Shown one piece after another: positions 8,634 through 17,474 of a stretch of 64,000 nt of DNA (position 1 is its first letter; every line of letters begins with the position of its first letter). Under the pieces are notes generated by a model. The model was given only the letters and a program-made list of their open reading frames with translations. It was not told the DNA's origin and searched no databases. Origin of the DNA: Paraburkholderia tropica (lineage in GTDB: Bacteria > Pseudomonadota > Gammaproteobacteria > Burkholderiales > Burkholderiaceae); NCBI RefSeq assembly GCF_900109265.1, contig NZ_FNZM01000010.1, forward strand, positions 277,816 through 341,815. The letters run 5' to 3'. The position numbers and the translations under genes were made by a program.

Positions 8634-9310
8634 ACGTCGATCCGGGCGCCACGCCGCCCGACGAGACGCCGCAGCCGGGCGTCAGCGCCGAACCGGCTGC
8701 CGCTGTCGACCCTTCAGTCGCTCCTTCCGCCGATCATTCGGCTGACGCCTGCGCCGCTCCTCAACCCGATCCCGTCGCCGACCGCGACCGCCATTTCATG
8801 CGCCTCGCGCAAGCCGCCGCCGACGAAGCGCGCGCGGCCGGCGAAGTGCCGGTCGGCGCGGTGCTGGTGCGCGGCGACGAGGTGATCGCCACGGGCTTCA
8901 ATCATCCGATCGGCACGCACGACCCGTCGGCGCACGCGGAAATGGCGGCGCTGCGCGCGGCCGGCGCCGCGCTGGGTAACTACCGCTTGCCCGGCTGTGA
9001 ACTCTATGTGACCCTAGAACCGTGCCTGATGTGCGCGGGCGCCATCATGCACGCCCGCATCTCGCGCGTCGTGTACGGCGCGCGCGACCCGAAGACGGGC
9101 GCGTGCGGCAGCGTCGTCGATGCCTTTTCGAACGGCCAGCTCAATCACCACACGAGCGTGATGGGCGGCGTGCTCGAAACGGAATGCGGCGACGCGCTGC
9201 GGTCGTTCTTCGCCGAGCGGCGCCGTGCCAGCCGCGAAGCGCGACGCGCAGCGGCGGAGCAGGCCACCGACGCCTCCGCTGGCGCGCCGTCCGACGACAA
9301 TCCATCCTGA
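8630..9310 (+). CDS. tadA: tRNA adenosine(34) deaminase (TadA) with N-terminal extension
   Basis: Deaminates A34 to inosine in tRNA-Arg(ACG). The 226 residues contain the zinc deaminase motifs HAE (102-104, Glu104 catalytic) and PCLMC (131-135). Core TadA is about 150-165 residues. Here an Ala/Pro/Asp-rich, low-complexity N-terminal stretch of about 52 residues precedes it if the overlapping GTG at 8630 is used. An internal ATG at 8798 (Met57) would give a compact enzyme. The C-terminal ~40 residues are also Ala/Arg-rich. Function is firm; the start is less so. Confidence 0.93.
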   Translation: MNVDPGATPPDETPQPGVSAEPAAAVDPSVAPSADHSADACAAPQPDPVADRDRHFMRLAQAAADEARAAGEVPVGAVLVRGDEVIATGFNHPIGTHDPSAHAEMAALRAAGAALGNYRLPGCELYVTLEPCLMCAGAIMHARISRVVYGARDPKTGACGSVVDAFSNGQLNHHTSVMGGVLETECGDALRSFFAERRRASREARRAAAEQATDASAGAPSDDNPS

Positions 9311-9351
9311 CTCCGCTCGCCGCGCTCCGGCGAGCTTCCACCGCCTCGAAC

Positions 9352-10278
9352 ATGATCAAGCATCGCACCATCGAACTGATCGCGCCGTCGGGCTATCCGC
9401 ATGATCCGGCGGCGGTGCATCGCGGGATCGCGCGTCTGCGCGCCGAAGGTCACCGCGTCGAGAACGTCGACGCCACCGAACGCCGCTTTCAGCGCTTCGC
9501 GGGCACCGACGGCCAGCGCGCCGCCGAACTGAACCGTCTCGCCGATCCCGCGCGCGCCTTGCCCGACATCGCGCTGGCGGTGCGCGGCGGGTACGGCGCG
9601 GTGCGCGTCCTGCACGGACTCGACTACGAAGGACTGCAGCGACGCCTGACCGATCAGCCGATCGCGTTGGTCGGTCATAGCGATTTCACGGCGATCCAGC
9701 TGGCGCTGTTCGCGCGCGCGGGTATCAAGACGTTCGGCGGCCCGATGCTGCTCAGCGATTTCGGCGCGGAAACGCTCAGCACTTTCACGATGCGCCACTT
9801 CTGGGACGTGCTGACGAAACCCGAGTACACGCTCAAGGTGCACGCGCCGCAGGCGCAGCAGGCCGACGTGTCGGGCATGCTCTGGGGCGGCAATCTGGCC
9901 GTGCTCACGTCGCTGATCGGCACGCCGTATATGCCGCCGGTGGAGGGCGGCATTCTTTTCGTCGAGGATGTGAACGAGCAGCCGTTCCGCGTCGAACGCA
10001 TGCTGTATCAACTGCATCTTTCCGGCATCCTCGCGCGGCAGAAGGCACTCGTGCTCGGCGATTTTTCGGGCGGCAAGCCGTTCGACTACGACAACGGTTA
10101 CGACCTGCACGCAGCGATCGAACAGATTCGCTCGCTGGCGGGCATTCCGGTGATCACGGGCCTGCCGTTCGGCCATATCGCCGATATGGTCACGCTGCCG
10201 TTCGGCGCGCAGGCGCAATTGAGCGCCCACGCGCATGGTTTCGAGTTGCAGATGAGCGGGTATCCGCATCTTGGCTGA
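9352..10278 (+). CDS. ldcA: LD-carboxypeptidase (muramoyltetrapeptide carboxypeptidase, LdcA)
   Basis: Cytosolic serine peptidase of family S66 that removes the terminal D-Ala from murein tetrapeptides during peptidoglycan recycling. The 308 residues include LAVRGGYGAVRVL and the nucleophile elbow GHSDFTA (Ser110), and end with the conserved LPFGHIADMVTLPFG segment that carries the catalytic histidine. The start ATGATCAAG lies 41 bases after tadA. A UUCG-loop terminator follows directly. Confidence 0.92.
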   Translation: MIKHRTIELIAPSGYPHDPAAVHRGIARLRAEGHRVENVDATERRFQRFAGTDGQRAAELNRLADPARALPDIALAVRGGYGAVRVLHGLDYEGLQRRLTDQPIALVGHSDFTAIQLALFARAGIKTFGGPMLLSDFGAETLSTFTMRHFWDVLTKPEYTLKVHAPQAQQADVSGMLWGGNLAVLTSLIGTPYMPPVEGGILFVEDVNEQPFRVERMLYQLHLSGILARQKALVLGDFSGGKPFDYDNGYDLHAAIEQIRSLAGIPVITGLPFGHIADMVTLPFGAQAQLSAHAHGFELQMSGYPHLG

Positions 10279-10292
10279 TCGACGTGACTGCG

Positions 10293-10315
10293 AAGCGCCT
10301 TCGGGCGCTTTTTTT
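10293..10315 (+). terminator. Rho-independent terminator after ldcA
   Basis: AAGCGCC and GGCGCTT close a TTCG tetraloop, followed by a run of T residues up to 10315. Confidence 0.9.
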
Positions 10316-10389
10316 GACGCCTTATTTGCAACTAACTGCCAAAAAATCGAGCGCCATACCCATGTTCAAGGAACCGCTTCGATACTGGA

Positions 10390-10399
10390 TTGTTGACAA
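10390..10399 (+). promoter_or_regulatory. Candidate GntR operator, copy 1
   Basis: TTGTTGACAA, a TTGT-NN-ACAA inverted repeat, is identical to the copy at 10532-10541. It is 195 bases before the GntR gene. The TTGT..ACAA form resembles FadR/FCD-subfamily operators. The rest of the 306-base gap (10279-10584) holds the ldcA terminator and the promoter described next. Confidence 0.45.
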
Positions 10400-10530
10400 A
10401 AAATTGGGCCATTGTGGGGCAGCCGGTCACCACGAAAGTGCGATATTCCCAGAATTGACGCGGGTTTCACCGTTACGATGCACGAACGTCTTGCGTCGGC
10501 GTGGGTATCTTCCCCAGGATGGCCGATAAA

Positions 10531-10562
10531 ATTGTTGACAATCTTTATGTCCAAACTAGCAT
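10531..10562 (+). promoter_or_regulatory. Promoter with overlapping candidate GntR operator, copy 2
   Basis: TTGACA (10535-10540), a 16-base spacer and TAGCAT (10557-10562) form a good sigma-70 promoter just before the GntR gene. The -35 lies inside ATTGTTGACAAT, a perfect 5-bp-arm inverted repeat (10531-10542). A repressor bound there would block the -35, so autorepression is likely. Confidence 0.5.
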
Positions 10563-10584
10563 ACCCAACATCAAGGTGACAGAC

Positions 10585-11313
10585 ATGCGAAACACCGAAA
10601 CCGATACCGAAGCCGACGCGACCGGCACGAAACCCGAGGCGATCGCCGCGCGTATCCGCGCCGCGATCCTCGAACATCGTTTGCCGCCTGGCGCGAAGCT
10701 GACGGAAGCGCAGTTGTGCGAAGTGTTCGGCGTGAAGCGTGGCCCGATCCGCCAGGCGCTGGCGCTGCTGGCCACCGATCATCTCGTCGATCTGGAACCG
10801 AACCGGGGCGCGTTCGTCGCGAGTCCTTCGCTACAGGAGGTTCACGAGGTGTTCGAGATGCGCCGCATCATCGAACTCGCGGTGGTGGAGCGCGTTTGCA
10901 GCGCGCAGCACGGCAACCGGCGGTTGAAGAGCATCGGCGAGACGATCCGGCGCGAACGCAAGGCGTTCGAGAGCCGCGACTTTCCGGCGTGGATTCGCCT
11001 CTCGGGCGAGTTCCACACGGCGCTCGCGACGCTTACCGGCAACACGGTGCTGTGCGACTGCCTGAACGGACTGGTGGCGCGTTCGACGCTGATTTCGGCG
11101 CTTTACGAATCGCCGGGACGCAGCCCCTGTTCGTACGACGATCACGAGGCCATTTTGACGGCGCTCGAAAGCGGTCAGGCGCAGGAAGCGGCGGCGCTGA
11201 TGGTGCGGCATCTGCAGGGCGTCGAGCTGAAAATGCTCGACCGGCCGGCGGGCGCATCGGTCGATTTGCAGGATGTGTTCGGCACGCGCGAGACCGCGGC
11301 GTCCGGACGTTGA
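10585..11313 (+). CDS. GntR-family (FCD) transcriptional regulator of ureide genes
   Basis: A 242-residue regulator: N-terminal winged HTH (about 15-80, with EAIAARIRAAILEHRLPPGAKLTEAQLCEVFGVKRGPIRQAL) and a C-terminal FCD ligand domain with the acidic/His metal-site pattern (FHTALATLTGN and the later DDHEAIL). The ATG at 10585 is preceded by AAGGTGA. It heads the permease, racemase and allantoin-catabolism genes and probably regulates them in response to a ureide or related metabolite; the ligand is inferred from context only. Confidence 0.9.
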   Translation: MRNTETDTEADATGTKPEAIAARIRAAILEHRLPPGAKLTEAQLCEVFGVKRGPIRQALALLATDHLVDLEPNRGAFVASPSLQEVHEVFEMRRIIELAVVERVCSAQHGNRRLKSIGETIRRERKAFESRDFPAWIRLSGEFHTALATLTGNTVLCDCLNGLVARSTLISALYESPGRSPCSYDDHEAILTALESGQAQEAAALMVRHLQGVELKMLDRPAGASVDLQDVFGTRETAASGR

Positions 11314-11636
11314 ACCAGACGCCGAATCGGGCAGGGCGGCGAGCGTTGCGGCGAGCAACCGCCGCCGCATAAAAGAACGAAACAGAGCAAACCAGGGAAT
11401 TCGAACGATCGTGATGCGCACGCCGCCAGGCGTTCTCCGCACACGCATCGGCATGACGGTGGGCACGGCGATCAGGGCGCGCGCAAGCGGCGACCGACGC
11501 GGTGCGCAGCACGCGGCGCAAGGCCCCGTGCATCCGCAGGGAATCATCGCGGCGGCCGCAACGAGCGGCGCGGCGCGCGTGTCGAGGCGTTCAGGCGTCT
11601 TTTTTCCGTCGGCGTATCCATCCCAAGGAGCGGGTC
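11314..11636 (+). other. 323-base leader before the NCS1 permease
   Basis: No supported gene. The stretch is GC-rich. A good Shine-Dalgarno (AAGGAG) precedes the permease start, and a T-run (CTTTTTT) near 11601 is not backed by a convincing stem. I recognise no riboswitch fold. Confidence 0.4.
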
Positions 11637-13160
11637 ATGGCTCAGTTCAGCGCATCTCCAGGCAGTCCGGCAGTGCCCGGTTTCGATTCAGGCGAAAGCG
11701 GCAACAGCGGCGATGGCGCCGACAATCTGACGATCCCGGCCGGCTACAGCGAGCGGCTCTACAACCACGATCTTGCGCCGCTCAAGGAGCAAACCTGGGG
11801 CGCGTACAACATCTTCGCGTTCTGGATGTCCGATGTGCACAGCGTCGGCGGCTATGTGTTCGCGGGCTCGCTGTTCGCGCTTGGTCTCACGAGCTGGCAG
11901 GTGCTGGTCGCGCTGATCGTCGGCATCTCGATCGTGAACGTGCTCTGCAATCTCATCGCGCGTCCGAGTCAGCGTCACGGCGTGCCGTATCCGGTCGCGT
12001 GCCGCGGCACCTTCGGCGTGCTCGGCGCGAATATTCCCGCTGTGATTCGCGGCCTCATCGCGGTGGCGTGGTACGGCATCCAGACCTTCCTGGCGTCAAG
12101 CGCGCTTGTGATCGTCGTGCTCAAATTCTTCCCGCAACTGATGCCTTACGCCGACGTGCACAAGCACGGCATGCTCGGTCTTTCCACGGTCGGCTGGGCC
12201 GGCTTCATGACGCTCTGGGTGCTGCAGGCGTTCGTGTTCTGGAACGGCATGGACACCATCAAGAAGTTCATCGACTTCGCGGGCCCGGCAGTCTACGTGG
12301 TGATGTTCGCGCTCGCGGGTTACATGGTTTATCGCGCGGGCTGGCAGAACATCGGCCTGAATCTCGGCGGCGTGAAGTATCACGGCACCGAGGTGATTCC
12401 GGTGATGATCACGGCGATCTCGCTGGTGGTGTCGTATTTCTCGGGGCCGATGCTCAATTTCGGCGACTTCTCGCGCTATGGCAAGTCGCTGCGCAGCGTG
12501 CATCGCGGCAACTTCTGGGGCCTGCCCGTCAACTTTCTCGCGTTTTCGCTGGTCACGGTGATCACGACGTCGGCGACGCTGCCGGTGTTCGGGCAACTGA
12601 TTACCGATCCGGTCGAAACGGTGGGTCGTATCGATCATCCGACCGCCGTGATTCTGGGCGCGCTCACGTTCACGATCGCGACCATCGGCATCAACATCGT
12701 CGCGAACTTCGTGTCGCCCGCGTTCGACTTCTCGAACGTCGCGCCGCGTCTCATCAGCTGGCGTGCGGGCGGCATGCTCGCGGCGGTCGCGTCGATCTTC
12801 ATCACGCCGTGGAATCTGTTCAACAATCCGGGCGTGATTCACTACACGCTCGACGTGCTCGGCGCGTTCATCGGGCCTTTGTATGGTGTCCTGATCGTCG
12901 ACTTCTATCTCGTGAAGCGCGGCCGGCTCGCGGTCGACGACCTTTATTCGGTTTCGCCGAAGGGCGCGTACTGGTACAGCAACGGCGTGAACTGGCGCGC
13001 GGTCGCGGCGCTGTTGCCCGCAGCCGTGATCGCGGTGCTCTGCGTGATGATGCCGTCGTTCGGCAATGCGGCGAACTTCTCGTGGTTCATCGGCGCGGCG
13101 CTCGGCGCACTGTTCTATCGCGCCTTCACGATGGGCGAACGCGCCCGCGCGCAGGCCTGA
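11637..13160 (+). CDS. NCS1-family permease (allantoin/purine/cytosine type)
   Basis: Inner-membrane symporter of the nucleobase:cation symporter-1 family, 507 residues with about 12 hydrophobic segments. The N-terminal region LKEQTWGAYNIFAFWMSDVHS is characteristic of the PucI/allantoin-hydantoin branch. The start MAQFSASPG is preceded by AAGGAG. It lies between the GntR regulator and the racemase, 43 bases before the latter, in a ureide operon. Allantoin or a hydantoin is therefore the most likely substrate, which is inference from context and family. Confidence 0.9.
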   Translation: MAQFSASPGSPAVPGFDSGESGNSGDGADNLTIPAGYSERLYNHDLAPLKEQTWGAYNIFAFWMSDVHSVGGYVFAGSLFALGLTSWQVLVALIVGISIVNVLCNLIARPSQRHGVPYPVACRGTFGVLGANIPAVIRGLIAVAWYGIQTFLASSALVIVVLKFFPQLMPYADVHKHGMLGLSTVGWAGFMTLWVLQAFVFWNGMDTIKKFIDFAGPAVYVVMFALAGYMVYRAGWQNIGLNLGGVKYHGTEVIPVMITAISLVVSYFSGPMLNFGDFSRYGKSLRSVHRGNFWGLPVNFLAFSLVTVITTSATLPVFGQLITDPVETVGRIDHPTAVILGALTFTIATIGINIVANFVSPAFDFSNVAPRLISWRAGGMLAAVASIFITPWNLFNNPGVIHYTLDVLGAFIGPLYGVLIVDFYLVKRGRLAVDDLYSVSPKGAYWYSNGVNWRAVAALLPAAVIAVLCVMMPSFGNAANFSWFIGAALGALFYRAFTMGERARAQA

Positions 13161-13203
13161 GCCCGCGAAAGACGCAAGAGACGAAGGAGACGAAGGAACT
13201 GCC

Positions 13204-13992
13204 ATGCGTATCAAACTCATCAATCCGAACACCACGCAGCGCATGACGGCCGCCATGGACCAGTGCGCGCGCGCCGTCGTTGCGCCGGGCACCGATGTGG
13301 TGGCCGTGAGTCCGACCATGGGGCCGCCCTCGATCGAGGGCTATTACGACGAGGCGCTCGCGACGCCCGGCTTGCTCGCGGAAGTGGAGGCGGGCGAGCG
13401 CGAGGGCTATGACGGCTACGTGATCGCCTGCTTCGGCGATCCCGGTCTGTACGCCGCGCGCGAACTGGCGCGCGGGCCGGTGGTGGGCATCGCCGAAGCG
13501 GCCATGCACGCGGCGAGCGTGCTCGCGCCCGGCTTCTCGGTGGTGACGACGCTCTCGCGCACCCGCGCGATGGCCTGGCATCTGGCCGAGCGCTATGGCA
13601 TGACGCGTTTCTGCCGCAACGTGCGCGCGATCGACGTGGCCGTGCTCGAACTCGACGAGCCGGGTTCGGCGGCGCGCCGCGCGATCGTCGACGAATGCCG
13701 GCGCGCGCTCGAGGAAGACGGCAGCGATGCCATCGTGCTTGGCTGCGCGGGCATGACGAGCCTGTGCGCCCAGGTGGAGGACGCGCTGGGCGTGCCGGTC
13801 GTCGATGGCGTGACGGCGGCCGTGAAATGGGTCGAGGCGCTGGTCGCGCTGCGCCTGACGACCGCCAAGCGCGGCGACTTCGCGCGTCCGCTCGCCAAGC
13901 GCTACGACGGCGAATTCGCCCGCTTCAGCCCGACCAGCCCCGCGAGCGCGACGGACACGCCGCCGCCGGTGCGCCCGCTGCGCTACGGGTAA
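13204..13992 (+). CDS. Asp/Glu/hydantoin racemase family; probable allantoin racemase
   Basis: A 262-residue protein of the HyuE/HpxA family that interconverts enantiomers of hydantoins or allantoin by a two-cysteine mechanism. Both cysteines are visible: ACFGDPG (about residue 80) and LGCAGM (about residue 183). It starts MRIKLINPNTTQRM, typical of the family. The neighbours (NCS1 permease upstream, allantoinase downstream) favour allantoin: (R)- and (S)-allantoin from non-enzymatic decay could both be used. About 40 Pro/Thr/Arg-rich residues at the C-terminus exceed the family core. Confidence 0.87.
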   Translation: MRIKLINPNTTQRMTAAMDQCARAVVAPGTDVVAVSPTMGPPSIEGYYDEALATPGLLAEVEAGEREGYDGYVIACFGDPGLYAARELARGPVVGIAEAAMHAASVLAPGFSVVTTLSRTRAMAWHLAERYGMTRFCRNVRAIDVAVLELDEPGSAARRAIVDECRRALEEDGSDAIVLGCAGMTSLCAQVEDALGVPVVDGVTAAVKWVEALVALRLTTAKRGDFARPLAKRYDGEFARFSPTSPASATDTPPPVRPLRYG

Positions 13993-14250
13993 ACGCGTGT
14001 CCGGCGAGCGTGCAAGCCGGGCGCGGCCCGTCCGGCTCATACACCTCGCTTGACCCGCACTATCTGAGCGTGCATATGGGCGCGGCCTGACGATTTCGCT
14101 ACACTGGGCCGGTCCGTGAAGCAGATCGCCGTCGAATCCCGCCAATCCTTGTGGCGCAAGGCTTGCAGGCGGGTGGTACCGGTATCGCGCGGACCCGGAA
14201 GCCGTTTTCAGCGTGTGTTTTATCCTCACCATTCGATTGATTCGACCAGC

Positions 14251-15210
14251 ATGCCACTCGATCCCCACTATCCCCGCGATCTGATCGGTTATGGCCGCCA
14301 TCCGGTGCAGGCCAACTGGCCTGGGCGCGCGCGCGTCGCTGTGCAGTTCGTGCTCAACTACGAAGAGGGCGGCGAGAACTGCGTGCTGCACGGCGATCCC
14401 GCGTCGGAGCAGTTTCTCTCCGAGATCGTCGGCGCGGCTGCGTATCCCTCGCGTCATATGAGCATGGAGTCGATCTACGAATACGGCTCGCGCGCGGGCG
14501 TGTGGCGCATCCTGCGCGAGTTCGAGAAGCGCGGTCTGCCGCTGACCGTGTTCGGCGTGGGCATGGCGATCGAGCGTTATCCCGACGTCGCGCGCGCATT
14601 CGTCGAACTGGGTCACGAGATCGCGTGCCACGGTTATCGCTGGATTCACTATCAGGACGCGACGCCGGAACTCGAAGCCGAGCACATGAAGCTCGGCATG
14701 CAGGCGATCGAGCGCGTGACGGGCCAGCGCCCGCTCGGCTGGTACACGGGGCGCGACAGTCCGAACACGCATCGTCTGGTGGCGGAATACGGCGGCTTTC
14801 TCTACGACTCCGACAATTACGGCGACGACCTGCCGTTCTGGATGGACGTGACGGTGACGGGCGGCAAGACCTCGCCGCAACTGATCGTGCCGTACACGCT
14901 CGACACCAACGACATGCGCTTCGCCACGCCGCAAGGCTTCAATACGGCGGATCACTTCTTCACCTATCTGCGCGACGCGTTCGACGTGCTCTACGAGGAA
15001 GGCGACGAAGCGCCGAAGATGCTGTCGATCGGCATGCACTGCCGTCTGCTCGGACGGCCGGGGCGCTTCCGCGCGCTGCAGCGCTTTCTCGATCACATCG
15101 AACAACACGAGCGCGTATGGGTCACGCGCCGCGTGGATATCGCGCGCCACTGGCGCGAGCACCATCCCTATCAACCGCAACAGAACGAGAACCGCGGGGC
15201 CGCCGCATGA
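14251..15210 (+). CDS. puuE: Allantoinase, polysaccharide-deacetylase type (PuuE)
   Basis: Hydrolyses (S)-allantoin to allantoate. The 319-residue protein belongs to the metal-independent PuuE branch of the polysaccharide-deacetylase fold, not the amidohydrolase AllB. Diagnostic segments are LNYEEGGENCVLHGD, the EYGSRAGVWR region and GWYTGRDSPNT. The next gene overlaps its stop (ATGA), so it is coupled to uraD. I start it at the ATG at 14251 because MPLDPHYPRDLIGYG is the conserved family N-terminus. The 258 bases upstream hold no gene I can support and may contain a second promoter. Confidence 0.95.
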   Translation: MPLDPHYPRDLIGYGRHPVQANWPGRARVAVQFVLNYEEGGENCVLHGDPASEQFLSEIVGAAAYPSRHMSMESIYEYGSRAGVWRILREFEKRGLPLTVFGVGMAIERYPDVARAFVELGHEIACHGYRWIHYQDATPELEAEHMKLGMQAIERVTGQRPLGWYTGRDSPNTHRLVAEYGGFLYDSDNYGDDLPFWMDVTVTGGKTSPQLIVPYTLDTNDMRFATPQGFNTADHFFTYLRDAFDVLYEEGDEAPKMLSIGMHCRLLGRPGRFRALQRFLDHIEQHERVWVTRRVDIARHWREHHPYQPQQNENRGAAA

Positions 15211-15728
15211 AGGCAATGCACTACACCCTCGACCAGCTGAATCAGGCCTCGACCGACGCCTTCGTGGCGGCGCTCTCGGGCATCTTCGAGCATTCGCCCT
15301 GGGTGGCCGAGGCGGCCGCGCAGCAGCGCCCCTACGCGAGCATCGACATGCTGCACACGACGATGTCGAACATCGTCGAAACCTCGGGCGAAACGCGTCA
15401 GCTCGCGCTCATCAACGCTCACCCGGAACTCGCGGGCAAGGCGGCGGTGCGCGGCGAACTGACCGCCGAATCGACGCGCGAGCAGAGCGGCGCGGGCCTC
15501 AACCAGTGCACGCAGGAAGAGTTCGACAAGCTGCAGGCGCTCAATCGCGCGTATCGCGAGAAGTTCGGCTTTCCGTTCATTCTCGCGGTGCGTGGCTATG
15601 ACCGTCACGGCATCATCGCGAACTTCGAAGCGCGCGTGAACAACAGCCGCGCCGACGAAATGCGCGCGAGCCTCGACCAGATTTATCGCATTGCGCGCTT
15701 CAGGCTGGATGAGCTGATCGACGCGTGA
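15207..15728 (+). CDS. uraD: OHCU decarboxylase (UraD)
   Basis: Decarboxylates 2-oxo-4-hydroxy-4-carboxy-5-ureidoimidazoline to (S)-allantoin, the last step of urate conversion. The 173-residue all-helical protein has the catalytic histidine in INAHPELAG (His72, with Glu74) and the later FGFPFILAVRG motif. It overlaps the puuE stop by four bases. The two preceding steps (PuuD, UraH) are encoded 12 kb downstream beyond the adhesin/peptide block. Confidence 0.95.
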   Translation: MKAMHYTLDQLNQASTDAFVAALSGIFEHSPWVAEAAAQQRPYASIDMLHTTMSNIVETSGETRQLALINAHPELAGKAAVRGELTAESTREQSGAGLNQCTQEEFDKLQALNRAYREKFGFPFILAVRGYDRHGIIANFEARVNNSRADEMRASLDQIYRIARFRLDELIDA

Positions 15729-15806
15729 CGTGGCGATGCGCTCCGGCAGCCGACGCGGAGCGCAGCGCCTTTTTGAACCACAGAATAGATACGAAGGAAG
15801 ACAAAG

Positions 15807-16817
15807 ATGGCACTCCCGACTCTCGACCCCAACGCACCTGACTTCACGCGCCGCTACGTGAATCTCGCGGACCCGCGTCTGGGCGCGCAGGCGCTGGAGG
15901 CGAGCGACGACTTCTTCGCGCCGAAGGAGCGCATGCTCAATCCGGAGCCGGCCGTCTTCATCCCTGGCAAGTACGACGACCACGGCAAGTGGATGGACGG
16001 CTGGGAAACGCGCCGCAAGCGCACGACGGGCTACGACTGGTGCGTCGTGAAGCTTGCGCGTCCGGGCGTCATCAAGGGCCTCGATCTCGACACGAGCCAC
16101 TTCACGGGCAACTATCCGCCGGCGGCCTCCGTCGAAGCCGCGCACGTGCCGGACGGCGCGCCCAACGGCTCGACGCAATGGACGGAAATCGTGCCGTCGA
16201 TGTCGTTGAACGGCAACAGCCATCACTACGTGGAAGTGCGCAGCGACAAGCCGTTCACGCACCTGCGCGTGAACATCTATCCGGACGGCGGCATCGCGCG
16301 TCTGCGTGTCTACGGTCAGCCGCAACTCGACTGGCAGGGCGCGAGCCGCACGGAACTGTTCGACCTCGCCGCGATGGAAAACGGCGCGTATCTCGTCGGC
16401 GCGAACAACCAGCACTTCGGTCTCGCCTCGACGATTCTGATGCCGGGCCGCGGCGTGAACATGGGCGACGGCTGGGAAACGCGCCGCCGCCGCGAACCGG
16501 GCAACGACTGGGCGATCATCGCGCTCGCGCAGCCGGGCATCATCAAGAGGATCGAAGTCGATACGGCGCACTTCAAGGGCAATTATCCGGATCGCTGCTC
16601 GTTCCAGGCCGCGCGCGTGGTGGGCGGCACCGACAGCTCGCTCGTGACGCAGGCGATGTTCTGGCCCGTGCTGCTCGGCGAGCAGAAGCTGCAAATGGAT
16701 AACCAGCACTACTTCGAAAGCGAACTCGCGGCGCTCGGCCCGGTCACGCACGTGCGCTTCAACATCATCCCGGACGGCGGCGTGTCGCGCGTGCGTCTGT
16801 GGGGCACGCTGGCCTGA
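15807..16817 (+). CDS. alc: Allantoicase (Alc)
   Basis: Hydrolyses allantoate to (S)-ureidoglycolate and urea. The 336 residues form two homologous jelly-roll halves, each with the repeated signature DGWETRR and a following DW..(V/I)..LA.PG segment (about residues 65-90 and 223-250), as is known for the family. RBS GAAGGA precedes the ATG. It is in the same direction as uraD and allA with short gaps. Confidence 0.96.
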   Translation: MALPTLDPNAPDFTRRYVNLADPRLGAQALEASDDFFAPKERMLNPEPAVFIPGKYDDHGKWMDGWETRRKRTTGYDWCVVKLARPGVIKGLDLDTSHFTGNYPPAASVEAAHVPDGAPNGSTQWTEIVPSMSLNGNSHHYVEVRSDKPFTHLRVNIYPDGGIARLRVYGQPQLDWQGASRTELFDLAAMENGAYLVGANNQHFGLASTILMPGRGVNMGDGWETRRRREPGNDWAIIALAQPGIIKRIEVDTAHFKGNYPDRCSFQAARVVGGTDSSLVTQAMFWPVLLGEQKLQMDNQHYFESELAALGPVTHVRFNIIPDGGVSRVRLWGTLA

Positions 16818-16825
16818 GCCGCATC

Positions 16826-17350
16826 ATGAGCGATACCCGTACCACGCTGACCATCGAGCCGCTCACGCGCGAGGCGTTCGCGCCGTTCGGTGACGTGATC
16901 GAGCTTGAAGGCGCGAAGCAGATTCCGATCAATCTGGGCACGACGATCCGCTATCACGATCTCGCGAAAGTGGATGTCACCGACGAAAACGGCCGCACGC
17001 TGGTCAACCTGTTTCGCGGACAACCGCGCGTGCTGCCGTTCGAAGTGAAGATGCTGGAGCGGCATCCGCTCGGCAGTCAGGCGTTCGTGCCGCTCAACGA
17101 CAAGCCGTATCTCGTCGTGGTGGCGCTGGCTGGCGATCTGGACCTGACGAAGATTCGCGCGTTCGTCACGAGTGGGTGGCAGGGCGTGAATTACGCGAAG
17201 GGCGTCTGGCATCACCCGCTGATCGCGCTGGGCGAGGTGAGCGATTTCATCGTCGTCGATCGTGGCGGTGACGGGCTCAATCTCAACGAGCTGGATCTGC
17301 CGGAATCGCTGTGGCTCACGCAGGAAGCGATGGAGGCGGCGGGTCGCTGA
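16826..17350 (+). CDS. allA: Ureidoglycolate lyase (AllA)
   Basis: Splits (S)-ureidoglycolate into glyoxylate and urea. The 174-residue cupin-fold protein has the family segments AFAPFGDVI, HPLGSQAFVPL and KGVWHHPL. It begins 8 bases after alc and ends the ureide operon at a strong terminator. The glyoxylate produced would enter the glycerate pathway. Confidence 0.95.
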   Translation: MSDTRTTLTIEPLTREAFAPFGDVIELEGAKQIPINLGTTIRYHDLAKVDVTDENGRTLVNLFRGQPRVLPFEVKMLERHPLGSQAFVPLNDKPYLVVVALAGDLDLTKIRAFVTSGWQGVNYAKGVWHHPLIALGEVSDFIVVDRGGDGLNLNELDLPESLWLTQEAMEAAGR

Positions 17351-17387
17351 CGCGGTGTTTTCGTCGTCAGTTGTCACTTCGCCATGC

Positions 17388-17421
17388 AAAAAGCCACGAA
17401 CTCGCGTTCGTGGCTTTTTTG
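17388..17421 (+). terminator. Bidirectional terminator after allA
   Basis: A perfect 14-bp stem runs from AAAAAGCC at 17388 to its complement ending in T residues, closed by a TCGC loop at 17402-17405. It serves allA (+) and probably the convergent adhesin gene (-). Confidence 0.9.
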
Positions 17422-17474
17422 TTTGCTGCGAGGTGGCGCGCCCGCGTAGCCGCGAGCGCGCCACCGCATGCCGA

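Noticed and set aside
11314..11636. Possible riboswitch in the permease leader
   Set aside because: No conserved guanidine, purine or other riboswitch core could be recognised; GC-rich pairing is expected by chance.
13126..15216. 696-codon minus-strand frame opposite racemase and allantoinase genes
   Set aside because: Overlaps two firmly identified genes and shows no domain.
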